From positions 32,572 through 96,571 of the forward strand of contig JACRHL010000009.1 of NCBI GenBank assembly GCA_016212085.1: a stretch of 64,000 bases of DNA. Direction: 5' to 3'. Below are positions 62,490 to 64,000 of the stretch, one piece after another. Position 1 is the stretch's first letter. The number at the start of each line of letters is the position of its first letter. The translations under genes were made by a program, and so were the position numbers. Origin of the DNA: Nitrospirota bacterium. Its GTDB lineage: Bacteria > Nitrospirota > JACRHL01. Below the pieces are notes generated by a model that saw nothing but the letters and a program-made list of their open reading frames with translations, was not told the DNA's origin and searched no databases.

Positions 62490-63259
62490 GTGAGAACAGC
62501 CCCAAGCTACCGGCCTTCGATCCCCTGGAAGAGGAACCACGGAGCGCGGAATACCAACGCAGATACAAAGTCGCCGGTAAGGTCTTCGATATTGCCGGGG
62601 ACGACAAAAAGATCGAGGTACTGCTGGCTGCTGCTGCCCGCACGCCAGATGATTATGCCGCGTGGCGCGACAGACCGGTGACCACCTTGGAGGTGGCGGT
62701 GTGCCTACTGCTGGAGATGCCTGAACCAGGCGGCTGGGAACATAATCTTTGGCGCGAGCATGAGCCGGAGTTCTCCAAGATTGTGGAGCGCGCCAAGGGG
62801 GACTCCCTCACGGACAAACTTGCCATCATCGAACACCTGGGCAGCCGATTTGTAAAGCCCGCCGCGTTCCTCGCATGGGCGAAGGTGTCCGGCTATGAAA
62901 TCCCGGCGGGGATGGTTGTTGAAGCACAAACTGCCAACAGCGAAAAAGAGGACCCATCCTGTAAGGGCAACGATGCGCCCGGTGACGACGTGGCGAAAGC
63001 TGCAATAAGAAACGCGGCGAGAAGGGCCGCAGACGCGCGTTACCAAGCGCAGCGCGAACTAAAGGCCAAGTTCCAGAGTGATTACCGAGATATGGACAAC
63101 AGACTTCGGGGCAGTGACCACATGGTGCCAACCCGACGAGACATCATAGAAAAAATCTTCGAAGACGACACTCCCCCCAGGGAGTCCATGACCTGGGCGA
63201 AAGGGGCCGACAAGGAGGACGGGGTTGTCCGCCCTCGTGGACGGCCGCGAAACTCGTAA
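62486..63259 (+). CDS. Unknown protein of the integrative element
   Basis: A 257-aa hydrophilic protein starting at GTG (GTGA overlap with the integrase stop). It is mostly helical; the middle has LTDKLAIIEHLGSRFVKPAAFLAWAKVSGYEIP. The C-terminal third is highly charged (KAAIRNAARRAADARYQAQRELKAKFQSDYRDMDNR) and ends RPRGRPRNS, an AT-hook-like tail. It could bind DNA. GC is a little lower than the chromosome. No family recognised. The 139 bases after it hold nothing recognisable. Confidence 0.65.
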   Translation: MSENSPKLPAFDPLEEEPRSAEYQRRYKVAGKVFDIAGDDKKIEVLLAAAARTPDDYAAWRDRPVTTLEVAVCLLLEMPEPGGWEHNLWREHEPEFSKIVERAKGDSLTDKLAIIEHLGSRFVKPAAFLAWAKVSGYEIPAGMVVEAQTANSEKEDPSCKGNDAPGDDVAKAAIRNAARRAADARYQAQRELKAKFQSDYRDMDNRLRGSDHMVPTRRDIIEKIFEDDTPPRESMTWAKGADKEDGVVRPRGRPRNS

Positions 63260-63398
63260 AAAATCCCATCATGCGCGCATGAAATAGTTTTCTGCGCGCA
63301 GCCCGCCATTTTCGCTCGAAGAGCCCTCTTCCGCCTCATAACTTGAGTGTCGTCCCGGTCAAGCCGGGGGGCATTCAGATTTTGCTTTGAGGTGAACA

Positions 63399-63623
63399 AT
63401 GACCAAGACCGATTCCTTCCAGCGGCCTGCGAGGCTGCTTCGCCTCCGCGAGGTGGTGGCCCGCACGGGCCTTTCCCGATCCACAGTTTATGTGCGTGTC
63501 ACGGCCGGAGACTTCCCCGCCCCTGTTGCCATTGGCGGCTGCCGTGTGGCCTGGCGGGAAGATGAGGTGAATGACTGGATCGCCTCGCGCCCCCGCGTGG
63601 CCCTTGGGCGGGAGGGCTGCTGA
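63399..63623 (+). CDS. AlpA-family HTH regulator
   Basis: A 74-aa winged-helix protein: RLLRLREVVARTGLSRSTVYVRVTAGDFPAPVAIGGCRVAWREDEVNDWIASR is the AlpA/HTH_17 pattern. Such regulators control excision genes in P4-like elements. GAGGTGAAC precedes the ATG. Its stop overlaps the next start by one base. Confidence 0.9.
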   Translation: MTKTDSFQRPARLLRLREVVARTGLSRSTVYVRVTAGDFPAPVAIGGCRVAWREDEVNDWIASRPRVALGREGC

Positions 63624-63844
63624 TGGCGCAAATGAACAACGCCCCGACCGTTGACGCGGTACGGGGCGTAGGAAGGTCATGCGGGCCGACCAAGGTTGAG
63701 CTTATCACGCTTCCCCGACACGAGGGCCGCGTGCTCGCAAAAGCCCTTATCGCGGCTATTGAGAGCGGTGATGTGGACCTGGAAGCCGCAAACTCTTTGC
63801 TGCGGCTCCTGGGCATCCTGCTGCCGGATCGGGAGGCTGCGTGA
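63623..63844 (+). CDS. Small unknown protein of the integrative element
   Basis: A 73-aa protein between the AlpA-like regulator and the primase gene, sharing one base with each neighbour (TGATG on both sides). The C-terminal half is an amphipathic helix pair (VLAKALIAAIESGDVDLEAANSLLRLLGILL). Coupling and composition support coding; function unknown. Confidence 0.65.
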   Translation: MAQMNNAPTVDAVRGVGRSCGPTKVELITLPRHEGRVLAKALIAAIESGDVDLEAANSLLRLLGILLPDREAA

Positions 63845-64000
63845 TGGACGCTCGGATAATCCGCGACCGCCTGGCGGAGCGGGCCGAGACGGTGGCCGCC
63901 CATCTGCTGCCCAACGGCAGGCGGGACGGCCATGAGTGGCGCTGCGGGTCCGTGCGGGGCGAGGCGGGCAATAGCCTGGCAGTGCACCTGTCCGGGGACA
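63844..64000 (+). CDS. Start of a primase-type replication protein (partial)
   Basis: The first 52 codons: MDARIIRDRLAERAETVAAHLLP, then GHEWRCGSVRGEAGNSLAVHLSGD, which resembles the N-terminal template-recognition segment of phage/P4 primases (WR.GS..GE.G.SL.V.L.G). The gene continues beyond the window, so the toprim and helicase parts cannot be seen. Confidence 0.65.
   Translation, partial: MDARIIRDRLAERAETVAAHLLPNGRRDGHEWRCGSVRGEAGNSLAVHLSGD

Overview
The window is GC-rich (about 70 % over most of its length, judged by eye) bacterial chromosome with dense, mostly operonic genes and many ATGA/GTGA start-stop overlaps. Gene content points to a Gram-negative member of the Pseudomonadota: an IscR-type isc cluster, LspA and many predicted lipoproteins, DUF4105/DUF3015 and Bat/MoxR genes, a type IV prepilin peptidase and Fis-type sigma-54 regulation. 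Class or genus cannot be fixed from the sequence. The wealth of c-type cytochromes suggests a respiratory, possibly lithotrophic or microaerophilic, lifestyle (inference).

Layout. 1-16 kb: housekeeping and envelope genes, mostly on the minus strand (superoxide-reductase-like protein, DedA, dihaem peroxidase, NAD kinase, homoserine kinase, MltB, FAD oxidoreductase, DUF4105/DUF3015 pair, PLP decarboxylase, IlvD, pyrophosphatase). 16-22 kb: ketopantoate reductase, a pilD-histidine kinase-sigma-54 regulator operon, gpsA. 22-27 kb: a seven-gene operon for a cytochrome b6f-like complex with c-type cytochromes. The b6 subunit keeps the haem ci cysteine, and subunit IV carries an N-terminal CBS pair. 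27-34.5 kb: lipoprotein beta-propellers, a compact isc operon (iscR-iscS-iscU-fdx-iscX) and a cupredoxin/trihaem cytochrome/propeller lipoprotein cluster. 35-36.5 kb: a lower-GC two-gene ATPase plus putative nuclease module. 36.7-48.2 kb: priA, an MBL hydrolase and a MoxR-DUF58-Bat operon. 48.4-55.6 kb: Bax-like glucosaminidase, ileS-lspA-TPR, rluD-maf. 55.6-60.9 kb: a single-domain response regulator, a lower-GC DUF7662-GIY-YIG gene, an ABC-2 exporter and a GltD-like flavoprotein with ferredoxin domain. 60.9 kb to the end: tRNA-Val(CAC) followed by an integrative element (decayed integrase start, P4-type integrase, AlpA-like regulator, unknown genes, primase start).

Three dispersed palindromic repeat families run through the window. 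Family A (about 162 bp) has hairpins at both ends and repeatedly abuts TAG stop codons. Family B (143 bp, TIR GGGCACCTCTATTAACC, 4-bp target duplications) has one copy inserted in frame inside a signal peptide and another supplying the apparent start codon of rluD. Family C is one 174-bp inverted repeat starting in the gpsA stop codon. The most interesting points are the b6f-like operon with its CBS-subunit IV fusion, the IscS with altered PLP-pocket residues, the protein-coding behaviour of family B, and the two lower-GC nuclease loci.
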